From Himantopus leucocephalus (Eukaryota > Chordata > Aves > Charadriiformes > Recurvirostridae), in NCBI GenBank assembly GCA_003993805.1, contig RSEF01000001.1:153606962-153670961 (forward strand): a DNA stretch of 64,000 nt, written 5' to 3'. Made by a program: the position numbers and the translations under genes. The notes below the pieces were generated by a model. The model did not search any database and was not told the DNA's origin. It was given only the letters and a program-made list of their open reading frames with translations. The first letter of the stretch is position 1; each line of letters begins with the position of its first letter. This document shows, piece after piece, positions 1 to 11,060 of this stretch.

Positions 1-196
1 CTGCAGATGCACTTGGCAGCTCTGTCATTTCAGTGAGACCTGAAAACTGTGAAAGGCCAGAAGTGAACTTCAGGGAAGTCACTGCATGAAGAGCGGTGAC
101 TTCTGTTTGCACAGGCATTAAGACCATGCAAGTTGAATATATAAGACCCTAGTAATGGTTTGAATAGCTCATATCAAATGTAATATAAGCTGTATT

Positions 197-313
197 GAGA
201 GAGAGACAGAAAGGAAGGGAGACAGGAAAGGAGGGAGGGAGGAAGGAAGGAAGGGAAGGAGGAAGGAAAGAAAGGAGGAAGGGAGGGAGAAAGAGAGAAA
301 GAAAGAGAGAAAG

Positions 314-346
<33 letters not shown>

Positions 347-352
347 GAGGAA
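197..352 (+). repeat. Polypurine (GGAA)n/(GAAA)n/(GA)n microsatellite
   Basis: The + strand is purine-only from 224 to 352 (129 nt). The slightly longer tract from 197 is broken only by C at 207 and C at 223. The unit shifts from GGAA-rich to GAAA-rich to GA-rich along its length, which is typical of a compound microsatellite grown by slippage. Long mirror-like purine tracts of this kind can adopt triplex (H-DNA) conformations; that is general knowledge, not shown here. Confidence 0.95.
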
Positions 353-2684
353 TTTCTGGCAGAGTTAATAGTGAGAAAATTTACAACTGGTTAAAATTCC
401 ACAAGTTCAACTCCAGTGCTGCTGAATGTGTTAAAACTAGTGGGAGCCACAACTACAGTTTTCATTAAACCTATTGGAAAAGCAAAGCAAAGCAAAATGG
501 TGGTAAAAATAGCTACATTCATAGACGTCTTGTCTACCCTGTGGCTCCCACCAGTGGGAATTTTTTTCTGATTTGCACACTTCCGCAAATCAAATCAGGC
601 CTATAGGCATGGACATGAGGTATTTTACAACCATGTTAGGAGGACCAACCACTTCTTAGAATGGTACATTTCCATGGTTTAGACAAGGCTTAAGGAATTG
701 AACAAGCAAGGAAAATGAATCCCTGGTCGATCATAATACTTTCTGAAATGGTACCAAAGAGTTTTGTCTGGTCTGTTGTACTCCTTACTTTTTTTTCCAA
801 CTGGTTCAAGGGAACCTCTGGCTGCAAGAGATTCATCCATATTTCTTTATGTGGTCCAACTTAGTGTGACTCAGTTTAGAGTTTTAGCTGAGTAAAACCT
901 GCAGGAACGTGCTTTACCATTACAACAGTGCCAACTCCTACTGCCATCGCATTTAAAAAGCAGAAGATTAAAAATGCATAGACATCTTAGTTTTTCATTT
1001 ATAGATCCTGCCACTCTGGGGATATCTTGACAACTAAACATAGAGAAAGTTGCAGTGACTGTAGGTCAGGAAGTCTGGGGGTTAGCGATCATGGAACAAA
1101 ATACTTTCCCCAACCTCCCCAACTCCCTACATTTCGTAAAGGAAAATCTGCAGCTCTATTTGCCTGATTTCCACTTACACAAAGGAAAAATGCTATTCAG
1201 TGCTTCAGATGACATTAATAACTTGATGGCCAGCACATAAAACATTTATTCCAATTGTGCCAATTTATAAGAAACAGAAGTTGAAACTTTACTCTCTTTT
1301 ACAGCAATAGGAAAGGATGTTGAGTAGGGATTTTTCCACTAAGTTGTCCAGAGTCTTTAACATGTTAGTGTATCCTGTCTGTTTATATAATGTACTAAAC
1401 TATATTTCCCCTGGTGTCTTCTTCAAATGTCAGATTAGTTCTGTGCCGTGTAACTGCAGAGGGAAAGGAGGGATTAAGAAGCAAAATCTGTCCACAAAAG
1501 AAAGCTGGTTACCTCTACTTACATGTGAAGTTCATCTGCTTCAAACACCATCATATCTCAACTGCCCAAGTAGTGCAGTGTTTGGATCCTCCCACCGAAG
1601 TGAAGTGCTGTTGTTCCTTTCAGGAGGAGAAAGTTTCTCAATGGAGTCTTACTTCACTACTCCCATTGTTTTGTTTTTTTTTCATAAGAACAACAACCTG
1701 GATCAATGTTACTTTGGGAAACTTTAAGAATTTCATGAAGATGAATGATGTAGGCAAGTCTCGCAACACACACTGTGATCTTAGCGTTGGCAGAGCAAGG
1801 GAGTTTTTGTGGTTGGTATTAGAAGCTGCAGTACAGTTTTTGGCACCTGGACAATACACATACACTCCTCGCATGTGTCTGCCCTCCAGCCCTCTTTCAG
1901 TCATAGGGCTTTTCTCAGCTGGGGCAACCACCAGGCTACAGACCTCTGTCCTGCATGGGAGGAGTAAGATCTTTACCTCTGCCTCTGTCTCAGGGGAGTC
2001 CTTGGTGAAGGCAAAGCGAGAGTAGCTCAGGTGAGACCAGACTTTAAAGGTGCAGCCCCCTAGGTGGTGGAAACCTGTGTAGCTCCACCAGTGCATAAAT
2101 AGAGCCACACACATAAATACAAGCTGGTTATCAGCCCTCGGCGGTGCTCTGTGGTCCTGTGCTCTCCACCACATAGGCTTTCACTCTTCTTCCACCTCCT
2201 CCCAGAACAGAACTCATCTGCCAGTTGAATACATACTTTTTTTCCCCTTTAAAATCCTGGTTTCTCTCCTCACTTCAGAGCAGTAATAACTTCAAAGGAT
2301 TTACACAAGAGACACCAATGATACGCTCTGGTTGAAGCTGCTGACTTCAGCAAAGACACTGAAGGTCTTAGGGCTTAAGTTCTCTGTGCTAATATATTAA
2401 TGATAATTCAATATTTACAGCATGAGAGTTTGAGCTCCTTTTTTTTAAGGAAAACAACACATACTTATATTGTGCTCCAAAGGCTAACATCAAAATATTT
2501 CAAGGCTGATTGCAGCTATGTGTTATCAATATAACTCTGCAAGTAATTTTTGTAATATTTTATCACTGATAGGAGAAAGAGCCAAATTCTGCTTGCTCTA
2601 TGGCAGCCCATACTGTTCTTGAAGTTAGCAGAACTATTCGTTTGAGCCCAAGGAGGAGGTTTTGTTCCCCAGACATGATATCTT

Positions 2685-2717
2685 ACTCAAAGGACTGCAA
2701 AACTCAAAGGACTGCAA
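2685..2717. repeat. Short tandem duplication, 17-bp period
   Basis: The 16-mer ACTCAAAGGACTGCAA occurs at 2685-2700 and again at 2702-2717. This is a local exact duplication with a one-base spacer and no sign of function. Confidence 0.9.
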
Positions 2718-5700
2718 GTAGGCAAAACAGCTCCTTTGTAAACCGTGTGCCTGCAGGAATGTTTGAGTGAACTGAGCACTCCAGAAAAATGTGCATTGAG
2801 ATGCCTGGCAGTGGGAGCACTCGTTGCCTTCCCGTTACCCACAGAGGCTATGTGACACAGAGGCAACAGTGCACATTCCACCACATCTCCCACAAGTGTG
2901 GCACAGTAGCCGTAGAGGAAAAAAATTATTTCCTGTCCCTTTAGTTGACAGCCTTTCACTCACAGCTGCCAGCAATAACTGGAAGTGTTATGGCGATTTT
3001 ACTCATAACCCCACAGTCAAAGTGAATATCAGTCGGCATGAACTCACATAATCACCTGTCATCACCACATAGTCCCCTTTTTTGTGATAATAGTAAGCAA
3101 AGACTTGACAAGTGAGGAAGGATGCTCCAGAAATGAGAGAGCTGGAGAAACACTCAGAAGGTCCTTGCTCCATCATCATTTGTCTGGGTGACTTTGCCTA
3201 ACCTGAAGTACCTAGGGACATCAGAGGAGAGGCTACCTGAGACTCTATGTTTCTACAAAAGGACGGTTGCATTGCTAGCTTAAATGCCTCAGTGAAGCAC
3301 CAGAAATAGGTGAAATAAATTCAGACCTTAGTAGGCATAGACAGTTATCCATTACTCACTGTTTGTTCCTCATATTTAAAATATAGAGAATAAAACTTTG
3401 CCACCTCGGTGGGGGCTTGTGTGTATACCTACAAGAAGGGTGGTGGCATGTTTAGGTATTGCAGTAACAGAGACTGCATGAGCTCCTTAAATTCAGGAGT
3501 ACAATTAAGTGGGTATTTATATTTATGGAACCTTGTTGCCATCAGCAGCAAAGTGGAAGAGAATGGTTAGTTCCCTCTTTTTTTAATTTACATTTTAATT
3601 CAGGCTTGCTTTTTTTTTTCCCCCTGACAGCGAGCTTTCTTTTTCCCTTTTCTTTCAAAGCTTCCTTAAGACAATAGGAATGTCACAGATCACACTGGGC
3701 AGAATTCAAATTGAGGTCTATGAGATGCTGCGAGCGACATTTAAACTTTGATCATCAGCTTGTCCAACTTCCTCTGTTATTCTTGATTTCACAGTGGGTG
3801 AAAGGAAAGTAGCCTGAGTAAAAAGTGCTTTGTGTAAAATATTTCACAAAACTGTGTACAATGACTTTTCCATGCTAACTCTGTTCCTGACCACACAATG
3901 TCTGCTCTGCTGACAGACATTTCCAATATTTGGGAGGAAGAGGATCCTTGCAAAAGGCTTATGTTAGAATTCCATGTTTGGGAGCTAATTACTAGTCATA
4001 GGTTAATAATTCATAACAAAAATCATATTCGCTGAATATACCTATCTGTTCATAGATTGTTTCTGAACAAACTGATTTTGTCAAATGTATTCATTATTTA
4101 AAAAAGCATTAATTATTCTGCAAGTTCTTGATCAGCATGTAAATTTTGTCCTGTTCATCTATACCTAATTCTCAGTATATTTGGAGGTGTGAAACTGGGG
4201 TTACATGATATACATTCCTGTGTCCTGGCTAGATGACAATCAGCTTACTTAAGCAAATACTTGCAATTACCAGTTTCTCTCTCCTTCTGCAAATATTCTG
4301 TAGTCTGTCTGTATATATATTTGCTAAATAACCACCAAAAGCAACTACAAAAAGGCATGAACTTAATTGAACCCTGCCCAGCCCAGAAGACTGCGCTTTT
4401 TTGATTACTGCAGAACTGAACTAAGGATCGTAACATAAAGCCTTTAAAGAGAAAGGAGATAATGCCTAGTCAATATAAGTCAGAGGACAGCAAATACTGT
4501 CTTGATATGATTATGAATTTCACCACAGAGAGAAAAAACAGGCAGAAAGCTTTCTTATTTTCATCTGCATTTTTTTGTGGTCTTGTCAAGATTTAATTAC
4601 AGCACAGGCAAAATGAATTATAAACCCACTTCACCATTGTAATATTTCATATATAACTTTAAAACATTGGCCCTGGTTTCTTACAAAAGTATGAAGGGAA
4701 GTATTTTCCAATGCAGGCATTCTATGATGTTCATAGAACCATCCAAAATCCAAGTTTCTGAATAGGAATCTGAAAGTGAAAGTCCAAGGTTTCCATAGCA
4801 TAGAGATCTTTAAACTGTGGTTAATATTAAAATTTTAAAGACTCCACTGTTACTTATGTATCAATATTGAGGAATGCACCAATGAGGTTTTCTGAAATTG
4901 GAATTAACTATGAGACACTCACAAGGTGAGCCAGCTATTGCCCAAGGAAATTTTACTGAAATTAAGATGACATTAAAAAGTCCTTTTTTCATTAAATGGA
5001 ATTACCTATGTCATTAGAAAAATGCATGCTTTTGTTTTGAGCAGCTTCCTGATGTTATCTGCACAACAGACAAACCTACATTTTGCTTGCTTAAAGAGAA
5101 CAGATAATTCTTCGTTTTGGCTCATTTATGTACCATGAATCATATCATATTTGCTATACAGAGTTATACAGTTCAGGGAAGGGGCAGACAGTGAGACGAG
5201 AGGAGTAGGAAATGATCCAAATAATCATTAGTTAATCCCCAGGTGGAAAAATCAGAAATGCAAAAGTATCAGTTGCATAAGCTAAAATCTGTAGACCAAA
5301 TAGTGCCAGAGAACTCCTGCTGTTTCATGAAAAGCTAGCAGACCCTGTGGACATAGAGCTATCAGCACTTATGACTATGTCCTTTCCAAACACTAAACCA
5401 CCTACAATTCTACAGAAAAATGGTAATGGTAAGCAAGCACATGTATCATACAGCCCAAATGTATTTGTCTATAAATCACACTTTTCTAGAGGAAAAGATG
5501 TAAGCACCTCCTCAAAGTGCTGTTAGCCTAGAAGAACCTAGAACACTGTAAAAGAGAGTCATCCTCACCTTTGGGGATGAGTTGTAGGCAATATAAGTAG
5601 AAAAGACCACAGCTAAAAGTTGCTCAGCACTCTTTTCAGTGCATATTATTGGCAAATGTAAAACATTTGTAGCTAAATTGTTTCTTCTTCTGTGTTTGCC

Positions 5701-6008
5701 TGATTTTGAAATTACTGTTGAGATGCAGCATTAATGGGTTTGAGCACATGAGTGAGCAGTGCTAAGTAGCAAGATTTAGAGCTTGCATACAGTTTACCAC
5801 AGAGAAAATGGAGAACATGGAACCACAAGCCCCAAAACTGCCTAACACGTGAGCAAATTAAATCTGTGTCTACAAGAAGATTCACTTGTTGCACTCTACT
5901 GCAGTGGTGAAGGAGCTTTTATGAACTGGATAGGAAGAGAGATGTTTTTTCTGGCTAAAGACAGCTAAGAGGATTCTAGGCCCAAATCAGCTGAAAGGAT
6001 GCTCAACT

Positions 6009-6025
6009 AAAAAAAAAAAAAAAAA
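6009..6025 (+). repeat. A17 homopolymer
   Basis: An uninterrupted run of 17 A followed by CAAAAACAAG. No gene-like body precedes it, so it is read as a simple repeat rather than a retrocopy tail. Confidence 0.8.
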
Positions 6026-7193
6026 CAAAAACAAGAGGCTAGGATGACAAAAGGGACATATATTCCAATGCTGCACATCACACAAAAAGAAAGATACCCT
6101 CAAAATGATAAGAGAAGAAAGTTTTCAGTTACTATATAGCAGCATTTGTTCACAAGCCGGAGGAGTTTGAAGTTCTGTTTGCTGAGGAGAAATACACTGC
6201 AACTAACAGGCGTGTGGGGGAGAGCTCTATGTTAAAAACAACTTCCCTTCTTTTCTAGTTATCCCAACAGAGAAGTACAATCTTTTGGATGCCTATGGGA
6301 CCACTGGCCTAAGACAGCTTGGGAGTAGAAGGCAGTATGGGCCAGGCCTCCTGATGACCAAGCTAAAGAGAATACAGAATTAATTATTCTAACCAGTAGT
6401 AAAACAATGTTAAAGTTTCCAAAATATATTGATGATAATGCTCTGTCACAAGCATTGCATCAGCATGAAGTCATTGCCCATTAAACTTTGTTATAATAGT
6501 TAAAGGTGAATTAATCACCAAGCTGAAAGGTGGTGGTCACTCAGGTCTCTGATAAAGGTTAGCTTCTTAAATCTGACAAACATTATGAAGATTCTGAAAA
6601 TCTTAAATATTATGGAAATAATGCAAGAAGAGAAATGTACACAAGGTATGCAAATGAAAATTCAAAGTTCTCAAATACAGTTTATTAGTTTACCAGAAAA
6701 CTTGTATTTCATCTTCAAGGTAGAGGTCAGTTCTGTGTAAAAGTTCATCCTGACCCAGGAATGACAGTTACTTTACTCAATATTTATGTATAAATGCATA
6801 TAACATACCGAGTATGTATATGTGTGTATAATTAGTTTGTGTTGTATATGGAATACATGTTTTCTGTCAAAGTATTTTATATTTCTAATGGAGTGTATAA
6901 AATAAGTAGTATAAGGTCATGTACTTAGGGACTAATAACGAGAATTTCTGCTTAAGGGCTAATCATTTTCAAATAAGAGGGAAGGAGAGAGACCCAGGTA
7001 TGCTAATAAGACTGCAGTAAGATGTTTTTCCATCAGTTTGTTTCCCCTTTGCCTCCAGACCGTTCTGTAATGCAAAACCCCAGGGGCACTGCAGTATAAG
7101 CAATTTTGCTAGTTCATACAGAAAGACAGCTGGAGACAACCCAGATTCAGAGGTGCCAAGATACGCAGTTCTTCATCTCCCCCATGCCCCTAA

Positions 7194-8430
7194 AAAGAAC
7201 ATAAGAAGAGAAGAGTTGCCTGACTGGGCAGGACGGGTGGTGCATCCAGTCTGGCCCTCTGCCTGCAGAAACAGCAATGAGAGATGTAACACATGAGCCT
7301 GGCCCTTCATGGTGGACCATTTCCCTTGCACTGTCCTAGCTTCTGCAGTCATTGGATGAGGGTTATTAGAGGCTATCTCCCTCTCTAATGCTTTTGGCAT
7401 CTGTTGGTAAACCTACTGATCACAAATTTGTCTCTTTCTCAGTCTGCTGGTGCTGCTTGCCTTCACACCCTCCATGGGAGAAAGATACAGGAGTTCACTA
7501 TGTGCTTGGTAAAGGAGTGCTTGCTTTTAAACCACTTTCCCTCTGGCTTCACCAAGTGCTCCCCGGTTATAGCATTGCAGGCTGTGGTCAATAACAGCTC
7601 TGTATTCAGCTTACCCAGCACTCTCCTGATTCTGTCACACTTATTCTTTCTCCCCTTCAGCATGTATGGTCTCAAAAAAAAAAAAAGGATCCCAACCTTT
7701 GTAGTCTGCCTTGGGAAGGTAGCTGCTCCATCCCATGGATCTTCTTCACTGCTTCTCTCCTGTATCACCTCCAACTCCACTAAGTCCTTCCTGAGACACG
7801 GAGCCAGGACTGTACACACGGCACTATCCCAGCTTAATACAGTGGCAAAATGTTGTCATCTGCTTTGTTTTCAGAGCTCTTCCTGATAGTGCCCAATGTT
7901 GCTGCCTTTTTGTCTGCCACTACACATAGAGATGATGACTTTGGAAACTGGACAGCAATGACTCCAAGGTCTCCAAGGTCTCTTTCTTGAGCTGTGACTG
8001 CCAGCTCTCAGTTCAGCATCATGTAGACACAGATTAAATTACTGTTCCCCAGGTTCACCATGAAAATATATATTTTACACTGAAGTTCTTCTGCCACCTT
8101 TTAACCACTTGTTCACCTTTTTGAAGGGTCCTTGGTCCCTGCTGAGTAAAACTAGTGCTAGCGCTGATCCCTGCGGGAGCCTACTAGTGACATTTCTAAA
8201 CCCTGAAAAATGACCAGGTGTTTGATGAGATTTAAGTCCATAAAAGGACTTTTCTTACAGTCCTGAAGAAACTCAGTTACTTTAACAATCTTGATGGGGA
8301 ACCTTATTGAAGTCTTTTTGAAGATCAAATACGTTTCCTGCCCTGGCTCTTTTTATTCTGTGTGCTCACTGACTCCATCACAGAAGTGCCTCAGGTTGGC
8401 CAGGGACGAATTCCCTTTACAGAGGGAATG
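7194..8430 (-). mobile_element. Ancient CR1 LINE fragment, antisense, about 1.2 kb
   Basis: On the + strand this reads as the reverse complement of an old CR1 3' half. It opens with the tail-type phrase AAGAACATAAGAAG and a degraded 'actgggtcagacc' equivalent (TGACTGGGCAGGACGG). It continues with TCCTTCCTGAGACACGGAG and CAGGACTGTACACA, then CAATGACTCCAAGGTCTC, then CTTTCTTGAGCTGTGACTG, and later GGGAGCCTACTAGTGACAT and TTCCCTTTACAG. The order of these landmarks is the order expected for an antisense CR1 from its 3' end into the reverse-transcriptase region. Divergence is heavy, with many indels and an A13 run at 7674-7686, so no reading frame survives. The subfamily is probably one of the older lineages shared with other sauropsids. 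The end coordinates are approximate. Recognition is from memory of the family, not from an alignment. Confidence 0.82.
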
Positions 8431-8565
8431 TACACGCTGAATCTACCCAGCAGGCAGTGTCCAGGGCACTCTGCTAACCCATTTCCTCAGGCATCTTGTT
8501 TGTCACTGCAGGCCCAACAAACTTTCCTGGAAGGGAAGTCAAATTCAATCATGGTTGTTTCCCAT

Positions 8566-8667
8566 ATCCCAAATGAAGCTTTTTTATGTTTATAGCTCAC
8601 CAGGTATATAACATTTATCCCAAATGAAGCTTTTTTATGTTTATAGCTCACCAGGTATATAACATTT
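8566..8667. repeat. Exact 51-bp tandem duplication
   Basis: Positions 8566-8616 are repeated base for base at 8617-8667. There is no N between the copies and no mismatch. It lies just beyond the recognisable end of the CR1 at 7194-8430. It is either a recent segmental slip or an assembly overlap error of the kind seen at 20033 and 61115. Confidence 0.97.
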
Positions 8668-10239
8668 ACATTTATGTCACTTTTCCGTAGGACTCAGGAG
8701 CACATGTATGCTATGGTCACAGCTTCATTCCATTCCCATGGTCTCTCCATGGTTTTGTTTATGCACAAAGGACACCAAGACAGCAAGAACCAGAGAGGAC
8801 ATGTGACGTAATTCCTCAGTCACAACAACAAGGATTGTAACATGCAAATCAGACCAACCCTGCCCCATTGGACCATTACTCCTATGTCCTGTACTCCAGA
8901 AGAGAAATGTTAATGAAGCAGTGTCACAGGAGGCAGGGAATGCAGAGCAGCAGAGCCCACGTAACAGTAATTCAGTAGCAGCATTTCAGAATTTCAGGGG
9001 GAGAGAGGAAGGAGTAAAGGATCCTGCACTTTGTCTACAGTGCACGGAGTGAAGGACCCACTGCTGTTCACTTCAGTGAGGGATTAGGAGCAATGTCCTG
9101 CTCCAGACACTGAGATGGGACTACCGGGCAGAGAAAGAGAGGAGTTACCTGAGGGCACTACTGTAGGTCAGGCCTGGAGCTGCCCAAATGAACAAATTGC
9201 CCCATGGGCAGCTCATGGAGAGAAAAGAAGAAACTGAGTAGCTTTGCATGACTGGCCCAAAGGTGCTGGTTTGTCGTGGAGCACTTCCACTCACCTGCTG
9301 TAACAGTGCTGCCATTGCCCCACACCACACGGTCAGCAGCAAAGTCACTGGTCAGCCCCAAGTGCAGACCTAACCTCCAGGAGTGGTGAAGGAGAAGCCC
9401 CGTGCTGTAAAGGACCTGAGATTCAAGATTACTCCAGAAAGAAAACAACGGGCTGGTCTCTCTTTCCAGCAGAGGCTGAAGAGACCTTCTGGCTAGCTAC
9501 TGGGACCCTACAGTCCTCCCAATCTGACATTGTGGGAAAGTCACCAACATCCAGCTAGTCCTCTTGGTACTGCTGCATGCTGCTCAGTCATGTGGATACT
9601 AATAATATTGCCAGGAATTACCCTGAACTGGCCAAAAGCGATATAAATCTAAGGATGAAGGAAACTAATGATAATATGGTGTTTTAAATTACAAAAAGTG
9701 CAAACTTCTTGATCACAAGCAAAAAATGGACAGACTGGGGAACGAGCCTAAAAGAAGACATTGTTTAGGAGTGTTGGTAAGTAATTGAAGAAAACTAAGT
9801 AAAAGGTGAAAGATCAAACTATGTGATGAGGAAAGCTAAGCAAGTTAGTAAGCTGCAGCAGAAGACCTTCAAGAGCTGTGGAAACCAGCAGAAAGCATGT
9901 GAAAACTGGAAGGAGGTCCCATGAACAAGAACAAATGTAAAAGAATACTAAAAAATAGGAAGATAAGCAGCTAGACCAAGATATAAGTGAAATATCAATA
10001 GCAAAGCACAGAGAGAAAATCATGACTATAAGAGCAGTCAGAGGAAGACTAAGGAAAGAGTTTATTTTTTTAGTAGGAGAAGAAAGATCTCAGGGTTTTT
10101 TACACTAAACCAGTTGTTCAAAGCTTTTTTGCCTTGACCAAAATAGGCAGGTAAGACCAAATGGTTAATAAAGCTGGCATCACTAACAGATTTAAGAGTC
10201 CATACTGGAAAGAACAGTCAGAATACGCTGTGATAGCTA
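8668..10239. other. Non-coding; possible decayed CR1 ORF2 upstream part
   Basis: No gene is seen. The A-rich stretch from about 9600 to 10239, with phrases such as GACTATAAGAGCAGTCAGAG, resembles the A-rich coding strand of a CR1 ORF2. It may be the 5' continuation of the fragment that starts near 10240, but no landmark is clear enough to set a boundary. Confidence 0.4.
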
Positions 10240-11060
10240 GCTGCTCTCCAGTTGCCTGAACCTTGTGAGATTCCACAGACGATGTTCAGACAAGTGAGTG
10301 GCGCAGGCCCAGGACCGCTTCTTTGAGAGCTCACAGGAGTTTCTTGAAGATCAGAAAATTACAAGTCTAATGCCTATATGGATATATTATTTTTTTAAGG
10401 AAAAATATGAGGAGTCTAGGAATTACAGGTTCCCAGAAAAGCAACAGAGCAAGCAGTTTTTAAGCTGTTAATGAGGAAACAAGTAATAACCAATCCTGAT
10501 CAAGAAAAACTAATGTCAATTTTTTCTTTTAACAACAAATCAACAAGTTTTGTTCTTATGGGAAAAGTAGACTTGATCTATCTTGTCTTCAGTGGTACTT
10601 TGTCTCTGTTATTTACAGATGATTTCATGAACAAGCTAGGGAAATATCAAAGATGAAACAGTTATTAGATGGGAAACTTTACTGCAAGAGTAATTATAAA
10701 CTGTCTACTGTCAAATTGGAGATTTGGAAGGGGTCTGTCTGGAATCTGGTACTGGTCAATATTTTTATTAATGACTTCAATAAAAGAATAGAAAATGTAT
10801 TCTTCAGATTAAGCCATCTGGATAGGAATGCAACATGTTGGAGGTCACAGTTAGAACTGTACGATTGATAAACTGAAGAAGTGTCCAGGAAAAAACATCA
10901 ATGTGTGATTCCATAAAGAAAACTACAGAGTTCCGCCCCTGTATGGAAATAATCAAATAGTAGATGGAGAATGATCTGTGATTTTAGTGTATTATAAAAT
11001 GACAAAACCTCAAATTTTAAAAATAAACTCTTAATAAATTTGTGTGAGTGTTAAGAAGGC
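10240..11060 (+). mobile_element. Ancient CR1 reverse-transcriptase remnant, sense
   Basis: The + strand follows the CR1 ORF2 reverse-transcriptase order. GAGGAGTCTAGGAATTACAG (10411-10430) corresponds to the conserved ED-P-NYR segment. It is followed by ACAAGCTAGGGAAATATC (NKLGKY), then AGAGTAATTATAAACTG (RVIIN) with TCAAATTGGAGA, and then a stretch near 10750-10800 that translates to NIFINDFNKRIENVFF, matching the conserved NIFINDL segment. The catalytic F-A-D-D expected next is eroded. The frame changes between the RVIIN and NIFIND pieces and stops are present, so this is a dead copy. 5' and 3' limits are approximate; sequence back to about 9600 could belong to it. Confidence 0.78.

Larger units (their letters stand above)
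1..7193. other. Non-coding unique sequence, no gene seen
   Basis: AT-rich unique DNA. It contains the purine microsatellite at 197-352, a 17-bp tandem duplication at 2685-2717 and an A17 run at 6009-6025. Overlapping open frames on both strands at 1414-2174 are the longest in the window, but they show no family resemblance. The + strand frame only reaches its full length from a GTG codon, because in-frame ATGs occur only late. I see no convincing promoter, splice-bounded exon or RNA gene here. Confidence 0.6.
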
